64,000 nt of DNA from Archangium sp. (GTDB lineage: Bacteria; Myxococcota; Myxococcia; Myxococcales; Myxococcaceae), in the NCBI GenBank assembly GCA_030695565.1, contig JAUYRZ010000121.1, positions 62,001 to 126,000 on the forward strand. Reading direction: 5' to 3'. Under the pieces are notes generated by a model. That model ran no database searches and was not told the origin of the DNA. It saw only the letters and a list, made by a program, of their open reading frames with translations. Shown here piece after piece: positions 49,992-58,800 of the stretch; the first letter of the stretch is position 1, and each line of letters starts with the position of its first letter. Made by a program: the position numbers and the translations under genes.

Positions 49992-51002
49992 CTACTTGCC
50001 GCAGCCGTTGTTGGGCGTGTTGTTGGTGAACACCACCGCGGGGTCCACTTCATCGACGACGCTCCCCAGGGCCGGCTCGTTGTTGCACGAGATGGCGCCA
50101 TCGCCGCTCGCCGCCGAGTTGCCCTCGAATACGTTGCCCTCCCCGAGGATGACGCCCGACGCGGCGCCTGAGATCGCCCCACCAAACGCCGGGATGCCCG
50201 CGTCACCCGACATCGCCTTGTTGTTCCGGAAGACATTGTTGGTGATCTTCACCAGGTCTTTGCCGCCGCTGACGCGCATCAAGCGCAGCGCGCCACCACC
50301 GCAGCGATCCGTCGCCGTCGGCCAATAGAACTCGCACTCGCAGGCGTTGTTCTCGAAGCGCGAGTCGGTGATCTCCACCAGCCCGGTGTCAGGCCAGTAG
50401 CCGTGCGAGAAGATCTCCACCGCGCCCGCCGCTGACCACGAGCGGTTGTTGGTGAAGGTGCAGTGCCGGAGAATCGTGCCCTTCTTGTTCACGTACGAGT
50501 TGAGCGCGCCGCCGCGGCGCCAGATGATGCTGTCCCGGTTGCGATCGTCTTTGTAGGTGTCGGAGATGGTCACGTACTCGAGGTGAACCGGATCGTGCGA
50601 GTGGGAGATCACCAGCCCGTACCAGCCGGTGTCCGGCGTCTCCCCGCGGAAGATGATGGGCTCTTCAGCCGTGCCGATCGCGCGGATGCTGCCGCTGCCT
50701 TCGATGGCGGGCGGCTCGAGGTCTGGCACCAACACGTCGCGGCCGAAGTGGAAGCGGCCCTTGACGATGAAGGTCGTCCCCGCCGGAATGTCGAGCGTCA
50801 CCCCGGTGGGAATGATCACGTCGCCCGTCACGCAGTAGGTGCCCTTCGCGAGCGTGGTGACGGGGCCCTGGAGGTCGATGCAGCCACCCGCATCGGGCTC
50901 GATCACCTCGACGGTCGAGGAGCCGCTCCCGTCGGGGGTGGACATGGTTCCGGTGCACGACAAGGTGGTGAAGAACACGAGCACGGCTGCGATACGCGAC
51001 AT
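49992..51002 (-). CDS. Beta-helix lipoprotein with NNxF/NN repeat motifs
   Basis: 336 residues from the ATG at 51002 with AGGAG nine bases upstream. MSRIAAVLVFFTTLSC is a lipoprotein signal. The body is a right-handed parallel beta-helix with polymorphic-outer-membrane-protein-like repeats: ILRHCTFTNNRSWSAAGAVE, ITDSRFENNACECEF, ITNNVFRNNKAMSG, and VFTNNTPNNGCGK at the end. It starts from a pectin-lyase-like entry (GVTLDIPAGTTFIVKGRFHF). No catalytic residues identified; it may be an adhesin. The stub upstream (see finding at 51003) hints at a lost tandem paralogue. Confidence 0.75.
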   Translation of the reverse strand: MSRIAAVLVFFTTLSCTGTMSTPDGSGSSTVEVIEPDAGGCIDLQGPVTTLAKGTYCVTGDVIIPTGVTLDIPAGTTFIVKGRFHFGRDVLVPDLEPPAIEGSGSIRAIGTAEEPIIFRGETPDTGWYGLVISHSHDPVHLEYVTISDTYKDDRNRDSIIWRRGGALNSYVNKKGTILRHCTFTNNRSWSAAGAVEIFSHGYWPDTGLVEITDSRFENNACECEFYWPTATDRCGGGALRLMRVSGGKDLVKITNNVFRNNKAMSGDAGIPAFGGAISGAASGVILGEGNVFEGNSAASGDGAISCNNEPALGSVVDEVDPAVVFTNNTPNNGCGK

Positions 51003-51269
51003 GAGAGCTCCTGATCAGCGGCCGCAGCCGTTGTCTGCGAGTGGTGCAGGTCGACCCATGCATTCCGTTGACCAGCACGCCCCAGAGCGATCGGAGGGGG
51101 AGCGACGCGGCAAACGTTGCGTTCGCGTGAGCGCACCCGCACTCCCACGCCGCGAACGTTTCCGCGCGGTGACGACTCAGGCCAGGCGGCGCGAGGTGGC
51201 CGATGGCGAACGCCGTGGTGAAGAGTCGACGGAACGAAGTCACCCCCTGAATCGTTTCGATGGAACTCC

Positions 51270-52130
51270 ATGACTCTTGGTTTGCTGCTCGGTCTGCTCG
51301 GCTCCACTCCGCTCATCGATGGGTACGTGTCGGGGTGTGCGACGCCGGTGGCTGGTTTCACCCTTCCAGTCGGTGCGGTGGCGGCGGCGGCGGGCCAGGT
51401 GAAGGTGGTGGAGGGCCGCGTGGAGGTGGAGCACTGTTTCTTTGAGAACGCCCAGGTGCGCACGGTGCGGTCGGTGGTGGAGGGCCTCACCGCGATCGAC
51501 GTGAAAGAGGGTCAGCTCGTCTCGCGCGGCCAGCGACTGGGGCGTGGGGTGAAGGTGCGCACGGTGATCGATGGCGTTGCCGCAGCCGACTTCGTGCGCG
51601 GGCGCGAACGGTTGGTGGTGCCTTCTCTCGAGCCGGTGCTGGTGGTGGTCGACGTGGAAGGACATCGGGCCGTTCGTTTTTCAGCGGGGCGAATGACACA
51701 CGAGTGGGAGGTGGGGCGCGGCCAGGCAGAAGGCGCGAAGGAGAGGCGAGGCGATCTGCGCACGCCGCGCGGGTTGTACTTCGTGGTCGAGCACACCACC
51801 GGCCCGTTCGCGGGCGACTTCGCGGAGTACTTCGGCGGGGCGTGGGTGAAGTTGAATTACCCGAACGCGTTCGATGCAGAGCGCGGCGTCGATGCGGGGC
51901 TGATCAGCCGCGCCCAGGCCGACGACATCGCGGGGAAATGGCGAAGGCGGGCGGCCGTGCCCCAGAAGACGAAGCTCGGCGGCGGCATCGGGTTTCACGG
52001 TTGGAACGCGCCGTGGGACGGGGCCGACGGCGGGTACGGGTTGAGCTGGGGATGCGTGGTGATGCACCCCGACGAGGTGCGCGGATTTTATGACGTGGTG
52101 CCCGTGGGGACTCCGGTGGTTCTTCTCTGA
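51270..52130 (+). CDS. L,D-transpeptidase (YkuD-like)
   Basis: 286 residues from the ATG at 51270. N-terminal hydrophobic segment (LGLLLGLLGSTPLI) acts as signal. The first 130 residues are a strand-rich unassigned domain. The catalytic domain has the YkuD motif GIGFHGWNAPWDGADGG with His243, then GLSWGCVVMHPDEV with nucleophile Cys262, the HG...S.GC..M pattern. It should make 3,3 cross-links in peptidoglycan or attach proteins to it in the periplasm. A partial palindromic repeat follows the stop. Confidence 0.85.
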   Translation: MTLGLLLGLLGSTPLIDGYVSGCATPVAGFTLPVGAVAAAAGQVKVVEGRVEVEHCFFENAQVRTVRSVVEGLTAIDVKEGQLVSRGQRLGRGVKVRTVIDGVAAADFVRGRERLVVPSLEPVLVVVDVEGHRAVRFSAGRMTHEWEVGRGQAEGAKERRGDLRTPRGLYFVVEHTTGPFAGDFAEYFGGAWVKLNYPNAFDAERGVDAGLISRAQADDIAGKWRRRAAVPQKTKLGGGIGFHGWNAPWDGADGGYGLSWGCVVMHPDEVRGFYDVVPVGTPVVLL

Positions 52131-52136
52131 CGCGCT

Positions 52137-52155
52137 CCCTCTCCCCAAGGCAGAG
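52137..52155 (+). repeat. Partial palindromic repeat, copy 14
   Basis: CCCTCTCCCCAAGGCAGAG, seven bases after the TGA of the L,D-transpeptidase gene. Only the left arm matches; the right arm and tail are absent. Confidence 0.45.
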
Positions 52156-52174
52156 AAGTTGGTAAGTCGCGGAC

Positions 52175-54442
52175 ATGCTGATCGATCAGCAACTGACCGA
52201 TGCCCGCAGCGCGCTCAAAGCCAACAAGCTCGACGCCGCCTCCCGGTCGATCGCCGACGCCTGGCGAGTGATCCCCGCGCCCGAGCTGCTCGAGCTCGCT
52301 TGCGCCATCACGCCCCCTGATCCGCTGAAAGCCGCGAGGGGCACGGACACCGCCGAAGCCCTCAAGGCCGCGCGCAAAGCCAAGCGCGATCCCCGCGTAT
52401 CGAAGGCGCTCGAAACGCTGCTCACCGACGTGCCGTGGACCGCTGACTCCTCGAAGCCCGTGTGGCGCGAGGCGTTCGAGTTGGCCACCGCGCTGAAAGA
52501 TCCCCGCTGGGTCGCCCTCGCCGACGCGCTCCCAAAGCAGTGGAAGTTCCGCGCCCCCATGGCCGCGTGGATGGGCTCTCAGCTCAAGAGGGCCGTCGCA
52601 CCGATGGCCGAAGGGAAGACGCGCGCGCTCACCGAAGCGCAGCTCCAGACCGTACAGGCCCTTCACGCGCTGGTGCCGAAGAAGAAGGCCACCGCGCCCA
52701 CCGGCCAGGACGCAGCCGCGTTGTTGGCAGCGGTGTACGCCGCGCCGCACGACGACGCGCCCCGGCGGGTGTTCGCTGATCACCTGCTCGAACAAGGCGA
52801 CCCGCGTGGTGAGTTCATCGCCCTGCAGCTCACCAACACCCCCGACGCCGAGAAGCGCGCGAAGAAGCTGCTCGCCGCCCACGGCGCGAAGTGGCTCGAC
52901 GGCCTGAGCATCGCCAAAGACGTGCGCTTCCGCCGCGGCTTCCTCTCAGGCGCGAAGGTGACCTTCAAGAATCAGCGCGAAGCCGAGAAGTTCGGCGCGC
53001 TCCCCGCGTGGGCGACGATCGAAGAGCTCGAGCTGGCGTCTTCGAACAACGCCCTTGATCAGCGGGGCTGGGGCCAGACCATTCCGCCCAATGCCGTCTC
53101 GCTGAAGCGCTTGAGCGGCCTCGACGAACGCGGCGTGGAGAACCTCTGCGCACTCGAGGCGCCCCTGCCGCAGCTCGAAGCCATCGAAGGCTACGTGCGC
53201 GATCTCGAGCAGTGGCGAGCGCTCACCCAGAGCACCCTCTTCCCCCGCCTCACCAGCGTCGACTTGTCCGGCCTGCAACCTGCCTGGTTCGCCAAGGCGC
53301 CCCCGGCCGCCCGCTGGACACAGCTCGGCCTCGGCTGGTCGGATCTCGGTCCTTCGTACCGCGCGATGTCCGCCACGAAGACGCAGCGCTTCGTGTGGAA
53401 GTGCCGGGAGTGGGCCACCTTCGAGTTCAGCCGCGGGCCCGGGGGCGGCCTCTCGCAGCTGTTGCTGCGGATGACGAAGGGCAACGCGCCCCGGCTGGTG
53501 AAGGCGAGCCTCGACGAATTGCCCGAAGGCTGCCTGGAGTCATTCGAGGTTGAAGGAGAGAGCGACGCCTCGATGGAACAGGTGCGGCTGAGACTGGTGC
53601 GCGAGAAGGGCCGTGCCGCGGCGCCGGTGAGCGGCCCGGTACGCACCATTCGCAGCGCACTCGCCCTCTGCCCCGGCGAGAGCGGTCACGTGTTCTGGGC
53701 TGATCAGGAAGGACTCATCGAGCTCGACGCGAAAGGCCAGGTGATCCGCGACGTCGCTCCGGCTCGATGGTCGAGCGCGGTGTTCTCGCCCGATGGCCGC
53801 CAGGTCTTCGGAGGCTGGGATGATCAGGTCGAGGTGTTCGACGCCCGCACCGGGAAACGCTCGGCGAAACTCGAGGTGCCGTGTTCCACCAGCTACGCGC
53901 ACCTCTCGATCTCGCGCGACGGCAAGGTGCTGGCTGCTCCGATGAACCCCGGCGTGTCGGTGAGCTGGCCGGGTAGCAAGCAGAAGCCCACCGTCTACCC
54001 AGGCGCCTCGTGTTTCACGCTGACGCCCGATGGGAAGTGGCTGATCCGCTGCGACCTGACGTGGAACAAGGGCGCCTTGCAGGTGCACCCGGTGGGAGAG
54101 AAATCACGCCCGGTGAAGTTCGCCCGCGACTCGCCCGAGTTCACCGCGATCGCCTGTGCACCTGACGGCGCGACCTTCGTCACCGCCAACGCGGAGGGTG
54201 CGCTCGAGCTGTGGGCCCTTGCCACGAAGACGCTGGTGAAGAAGTTCGCCGGAGCCAAGGACGTCACCCGGCTCGCCTTCAGCCCCGACGGTCAACGCAT
54301 CGCTGCGGGCAGCGCCAAGCAGGCCTGGGTCTTCGAGGTCGCGACCGGAAAGAAGACCGCGCTGACGGGAGCAGGCCAGGCGCTGGCATGGACCGCGGAG
54401 GGCACCCTGCTGCGCGCGATGAACGACACGCTCCTGAGGTAA
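52175..54442 (+). CDS. TIGR02996-domain protein with C-terminal WD40-like propeller
   Basis: 755 residues. Residues 1-180 are helical. The TIGR02996 motif RVFADHLLEQGDPRGEFI lies at about residue 200, followed by LDGLSIAKDVRFRRGFLSG. The middle part has LRR-like strands (LKRLSGLDERGVENL, LTSVDLSGLQPAWF). Residues about 490-750 form repeat blades of WD40 type: SSAVFSPDGRQVFGGWDDQ, SIACAPDG-like IACAPDGATFVTANAEGAL, and LAFSPDGQRIAAGSAKQAWV. All three TIGR02996 proteins here combine the domain with different repeats. Followed within seven bases by the 54449 gene. Confidence 0.82.
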   Translation: MLIDQQLTDARSALKANKLDAASRSIADAWRVIPAPELLELACAITPPDPLKAARGTDTAEALKAARKAKRDPRVSKALETLLTDVPWTADSSKPVWREAFELATALKDPRWVALADALPKQWKFRAPMAAWMGSQLKRAVAPMAEGKTRALTEAQLQTVQALHALVPKKKATAPTGQDAAALLAAVYAAPHDDAPRRVFADHLLEQGDPRGEFIALQLTNTPDAEKRAKKLLAAHGAKWLDGLSIAKDVRFRRGFLSGAKVTFKNQREAEKFGALPAWATIEELELASSNNALDQRGWGQTIPPNAVSLKRLSGLDERGVENLCALEAPLPQLEAIEGYVRDLEQWRALTQSTLFPRLTSVDLSGLQPAWFAKAPPAARWTQLGLGWSDLGPSYRAMSATKTQRFVWKCREWATFEFSRGPGGGLSQLLLRMTKGNAPRLVKASLDELPEGCLESFEVEGESDASMEQVRLRLVREKGRAAAPVSGPVRTIRSALALCPGESGHVFWADQEGLIELDAKGQVIRDVAPARWSSAVFSPDGRQVFGGWDDQVEVFDARTGKRSAKLEVPCSTSYAHLSISRDGKVLAAPMNPGVSVSWPGSKQKPTVYPGASCFTLTPDGKWLIRCDLTWNKGALQVHPVGEKSRPVKFARDSPEFTAIACAPDGATFVTANAEGALELWALATKTLVKKFAGAKDVTRLAFSPDGQRIAAGSAKQAWVFEVATGKKTALTGAGQALAWTAEGTLLRAMNDTLLR

Positions 54443-54448
54443 GAGGGC

Positions 54449-55633
54449 GTGATGAAGCAGTGGTTGCCCCTGATGTTGCTGAGCCTTGCTGGCTGCCCAG
54501 AACCGATGGTGATGCCCAGCCCCGACCTCCCGGCCGAGTGTCCCGAGACGCGGGAGCAGACCTGCTTCCCCGCCTTGTGCGGAGAGAAGCTCAACGCGTG
54601 CGGGCAGCGCGTCTCGTGCGGAACCTGCGAAGCGGGCCAGTCGTGCACGGTCACCGGCGTGTGCGAGACGATGATGCAGTGCGTGCCCGACGTGATGGGC
54701 GCGTGCATTGGGCACTGTGGTGATCAGCCCGATGGCTGCGGCGGCACGGTGCGCTGCGGGCCGTGCATGGAGTTGGATGCAGGTGTCGATGGCGGCGTGG
54801 TGCAGATGTTCCGCTGTCCGGTGACGCGCAGCTCGGTCGATCGGCCGGATGAGTCGGGGCTGCTGCAGGTGCGGATGATGTACGTCATTCCCAGCGACCT
54901 GCCGGATGAGTCGCTCGACGTGAACGGCCGCATCTGTGAGTCGGCGCGCGCGTTCACCGGCTGGCTCAGCACGCAGCTCGGGGGCAGGACGCTGCGCCTC
55001 GACCAGAAAGACGGCGAGCTCGACATCGGCTTCTTGCGCCTCAACAAGACCAACGCGGAGATGCGCGGCTCGGGAAACTTGAGCAACGTGACCACCGGCA
55101 TCGCTTACGTGCGCGAGCGCATCGAGCGGGAGCTCGTCGCCGGCAATCAGATCAAACCCGACAAGCTGTACGCGGTCTTCTATGGCGGCGAGAGCACCTA
55201 CGCGTGTGGTGGGGCGGCGTATCCTCCGGCGCTGATCGGCTCGGTCATCGCGATGTATTTGAAGTCGAACATCGGCGGCGTGGGCTGTGAGTCGCGGCCC
55301 TGGGGCCAGGGCAATGCGTCGCTCGGGTATTTCGACTGGGCCATGCTGCACGACGTGCTGCACGGGGTGGGCATCGTGCCGGCTGCGGCTCCGAATCACC
55401 ACACCACGGGGCATGTGTTCGACGTCAGCGCGACGGGCCCGAACACCGATTTGATGTACTCACCGCGCCCGGGCATGGGCGATCCGGGTTGGGGCATCGA
55501 TACGCCGGGTGGGTTGGTGCTCGACCTGCGGCACGATGATTATTTCGCGCATGACGCGGGGTACGTGAACCTGGCGAAGAGCGCGTTTCTCGAGCCGCTG
55601 CCGGTGGGTGCGGTGCGGCCTCCCGGTTGGTGA
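54449..55633 (+). CDS. Secreted lipoprotein with an altered metzincin-like site
   Basis: 394 residues from a GTG at 54449 (an ATG follows at 54452). KQWLPLMLLSLAGC is a lipoprotein signal. Residues 30-110 are a Cys-rich module (CPETREQTCFPALCG, then CGQRVSCGTCEAGQSC, CIGHCGDQPDGCGGT). The C-terminal domain contains MLHDVLHGVGIVPAAAPNHH: His301 and His305 of an HExxH-like helix, with Asp302 where the catalytic Glu should be, a G and a third His at 317 as in metzincin-like secreted peptidases. A Cys-containing strand precedes it. Either an inactive metallopeptidase or one using Asp. A full repeat follows nine bases after the stop. Confidence 0.68.
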   Translation: MMKQWLPLMLLSLAGCPEPMVMPSPDLPAECPETREQTCFPALCGEKLNACGQRVSCGTCEAGQSCTVTGVCETMMQCVPDVMGACIGHCGDQPDGCGGTVRCGPCMELDAGVDGGVVQMFRCPVTRSSVDRPDESGLLQVRMMYVIPSDLPDESLDVNGRICESARAFTGWLSTQLGGRTLRLDQKDGELDIGFLRLNKTNAEMRGSGNLSNVTTGIAYVRERIERELVAGNQIKPDKLYAVFYGGESTYACGGAAYPPALIGSVIAMYLKSNIGGVGCESRPWGQGNASLGYFDWAMLHDVLHGVGIVPAAAPNHHTTGHVFDVSATGPNTDLMYSPRPGMGDPGWGIDTPGGLVLDLRHDDYFAHDAGYVNLAKSAFLEPLPVGAVRPPGW

Positions 55634-55641
55634 GTCGTGCT

Positions 55642-55684
55642 CCCTCTCCCTGCGGAAGCGGGGAGAGGGTTGGGGTGAGGGGCC
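55642..55684 (+). repeat. Palindromic repeat, copy 15
   Basis: CCCTCTCCC, TGCGGAAGC, GGGGAGAGGG, tail TTGGGGTGAGGGGCC, nine bases after the stop of the 54449 gene. It forms a mirror-image pair with the copy at 55711. Confidence 0.88.
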
Positions 55685-55710
55685 GGACGGGGCACAGAGG
55701 TGTGACGCGA

Positions 55711-55752
55711 CCCTCGCCCCGACCCTCTCCCAAAGGGCCCAATGGGAGAGGG
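55711..55752 (-). repeat. Palindromic repeat, copy 16 (GGGCCC-loop subtype)
   Basis: On the minus strand: CCCTCTCCC, ATTGGGCCCTTT loop, GGGAGAGGG, tail TCGGGGCGAGGG. Its loop resembles that of copy 1, and it lies about 70 bases downstream of the stop of the A2M gene in its sense direction. No gene lies between 55634 and 55821. Confidence 0.85.
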
Positions 55753-55821
55753 AGGCTCTTCCTCTGCCTTTTGTGTTCTCCCGTCTTCTTCTTCGTCTCT
55801 TCTTTCCTTGCCTCGAGCTGA

Positions 55822-58800
55822 TCAGTTCTTCGCGACCACGTCGGCCTTGAGCCCCTCGACCCACGCCTTGTGCTCGTTGCCGTAATACAGGTACGCGCGG
55901 CTCGCGGGCCCCACGTACTTCCCCGGCACCGCAGCCACCAACGAGATGGGCACGCGCAGTGACGACTTCGGCGTCATCCCGCGCCAGTACAGCACCACGT
56001 CGCGCCCCATCACCTCGTACGCATCGATGGTCTTGGCCTTGACCAGCTCCTTGAGCTGATCAATTCGCGGCTCGAGCCCACCCGGCACGCCGACGATCGC
56101 CACCACGGTGGGCAGCTGCGCATCGGTCAGGTTGGTCACGCGCGCAGTCGCCTCGACCACGTCACCCTCCGACAGGCTCGCCTTCGACAACGCGACCTCG
56201 AGCGACACCTTGGTCTCCGGCGAGTTCTCCGGCTTGACCCGGTTGCTCTTCACCGCCATCGACCACGGCAGCTGCCCGCCGCCTTCCTGCACCAGCTCGA
56301 GCATGTGTTCGCCAGCAGACAGCAGCTCAGAGGCATCGGGCAACATCAGCGCGGTCTGCGTGGTGCCGTCGTACTTCACCGCCACACCCAGCGGCTTGCC
56401 GTCGACCAGCAGCTTCACCGCGCCCGGCTTGCGGCCTGCGCTGCGCACGCGGTCGTATTCCAGCACTGCTTTCAGGGCGAGCACGGTGCTCTGCGTCGCG
56501 CCGTAGCTGCCGTCTTTGCTCGCTTCGGCCAGGCCCTTGATCGCCTTCTCCACGTTGCCGACGTACTCATTGCCCGCGCGCAGCCACGCCAGCGTCGCGA
56601 ACGCCGTGGTCTCGATCGCCAGCGACTGTCCGGTGCTGCCCACGATGCTCTGCGTGCCGCCGGCCACGAAGCCCTTCTCATCCTGCTTCGCAGCGAGCTT
56701 CTTGAGCAGCTGCCCCGCGGTCGCAGCGTCGCCCGACAGCTGCGCGACGTTCGCGGCCACCGCCACCACGTAGCTGTTCGCAGAAGAAAGGCCGGCCTCC
56801 TTCACGCGCTTCACCTCGGCGGTGAGGTTCTTCTCGCCGCTCTCCAGCAGCGCCCAGGTGATGTACGCATCCGAGGTGTCCTTGTCTTCGATCCACGTGT
56901 GCAAGGCGCGGCGCTTGCGCTCGAAGCCGCCCTTGCCGTCACGCTGCTTGAGCAACCACGCCTTCGAGTTCGAGAGCATCACGGGGTCGACCGAGCGCAC
57001 CTTCGCCATGTCGGTGAACTCGAGAATGCCGTACGCGGTAAGCGCTTCGTGGCCGGGGTCTTCTCCGAACCACTCGTAGCCCTTCTGCTTGCACTCGTAG
57101 CCGACCAGGCGCTTGTAGCCGCGCTCCAGCTTGTCTTGCGCGTCCTTCATCAACGCCGGGTCGGAGCCGGTGTGCGTGTTGAAGTACTGCATGGCCATGG
57201 TCATCGGGTACACGGTCGACGAGGTCTGCTCGAAACAACCCGACGGCTCCTGGATCATGCTCTTGAGCGCGCTGCTCAGGTTGCCCGCGGGCGAGGGATA
57301 GAGGGCGATGCTGGTGGTGACGCTGCCCGCGACGGTGTCGTCGGGAATCGTGAACTTGAAGCTCGCCTTGCCGTTGGCCTGAAGCAGTCCACCCGAGGCC
57401 TGCTGCGCGGGGAAACCCTTCGGTTTGATCGACAGCTCGCGGGTCACCACGTCGGAGTACCCACCCGCGGTCGCGTTGAGGGTGAGCTCGGTGCTGCGCG
57501 TCTTCGGGCCGATGGTCAGCTCCACCACCCGGCGGGCGCGTTCGTCTGACTTGAGCGCGAAGACTTGCGGCGCGGTGAAGCGCAGGTCGGCCTTGCTGGT
57601 GATGGCCATCGACACGGCAGAGAGCGGCTCGCGGGTGCCGTTCACGAACGCGATGGGCAGGCGGATGACGTCGCCTTCGGTCACCTCGAGCGGGAGCTTG
57701 GGCTCGACGTAGAAGGCCTTCACCGAGTCGAGCTTCACGTTGGCTGCGCCCAGCACGCCGGTGGAGGTGAAGCCATCAGCCGCCGCGCGGAACGAGGTCA
57801 CCGCGTCTGACATGCCGAACTTCACGGTGGCCTTGCCGCTCGCGTCGGTGCGGATGGCCGCCGACCAGTAGAGCGTCTCCGCGAAGTCGAGGCGGTCGTT
57901 GGGTTTGCGATCCGGCCGCACCTGGTGCGCGAACTCACGAATGGTCACGAAGGTGAAGGGCACGCGCATGCTGTCGCCCATCACGACGCGATCCTCTTCT
58001 GCACGAATCGCCCGCGCGCCCATGTTCATCCGCATGTCCATCTTGGCGGCCTCTCGCTTCATCACGGGCTCAGCAGCCGGAGGCGGTGCAGGCGGCCGCG
58101 CCATGACGGCAGCAACAGGTGCGCGGGCCTCCTGGGGTTTCTGAACCATCGGCGGCGCGGGCTGAGGCGGGGCGAGCATCGGGCGGCCGGGCGCGTGCTT
58201 CACCGCACCACCCCGGGGGGCCAGGTCGATCATCGACAGCTCATCGGTGGGCACCATCGACTGACCATCGAACATCGCCAGCACGCGGCGGGCTTCGTCT
58301 TGCTCCCGGTTGAGGAAGTCGGCCACGTTGATCATCGCGAAGCGGCGCCAGCCCTGCGTGCCGAGCAGCAGATCGACCGCCAGCTTCGACTTCGGGTTCT
58401 TCGGATCGAGGTACACGTGCGCATCGGCCAGCTCGCGCACGTCGTCTTCGAGGAACACCATCACCGGCAGCGTGGGCGCCTGCTCACGCTTCTCGATCAG
58501 CTCCTGAATGGAGTCGTCGGTCACGGTCAGCCCGACGAACGCCGCGGCGGGTTTTCCGTCGATGGTGGTCTTCAGCTCGAGTGACACCGGCGCGCCGGGC
58601 ACGTACCGCTCGCGATCGGCCTTGAGCTCGATCGACAGGTTCTTCTTCGCCGCGCGGAACACCAGGCGCTCGGCCAGCGGCGTGCCATCTTTCGTGGTGA
58701 CCGTGGCGACCAGCACGCCCTCGGCATCCTTCGCATCGAGGCTGACCTCGGTGCCCTTCTGCTTGCGGGCGTCGACTTCGACGTTCGACAGCTCGAGGTC

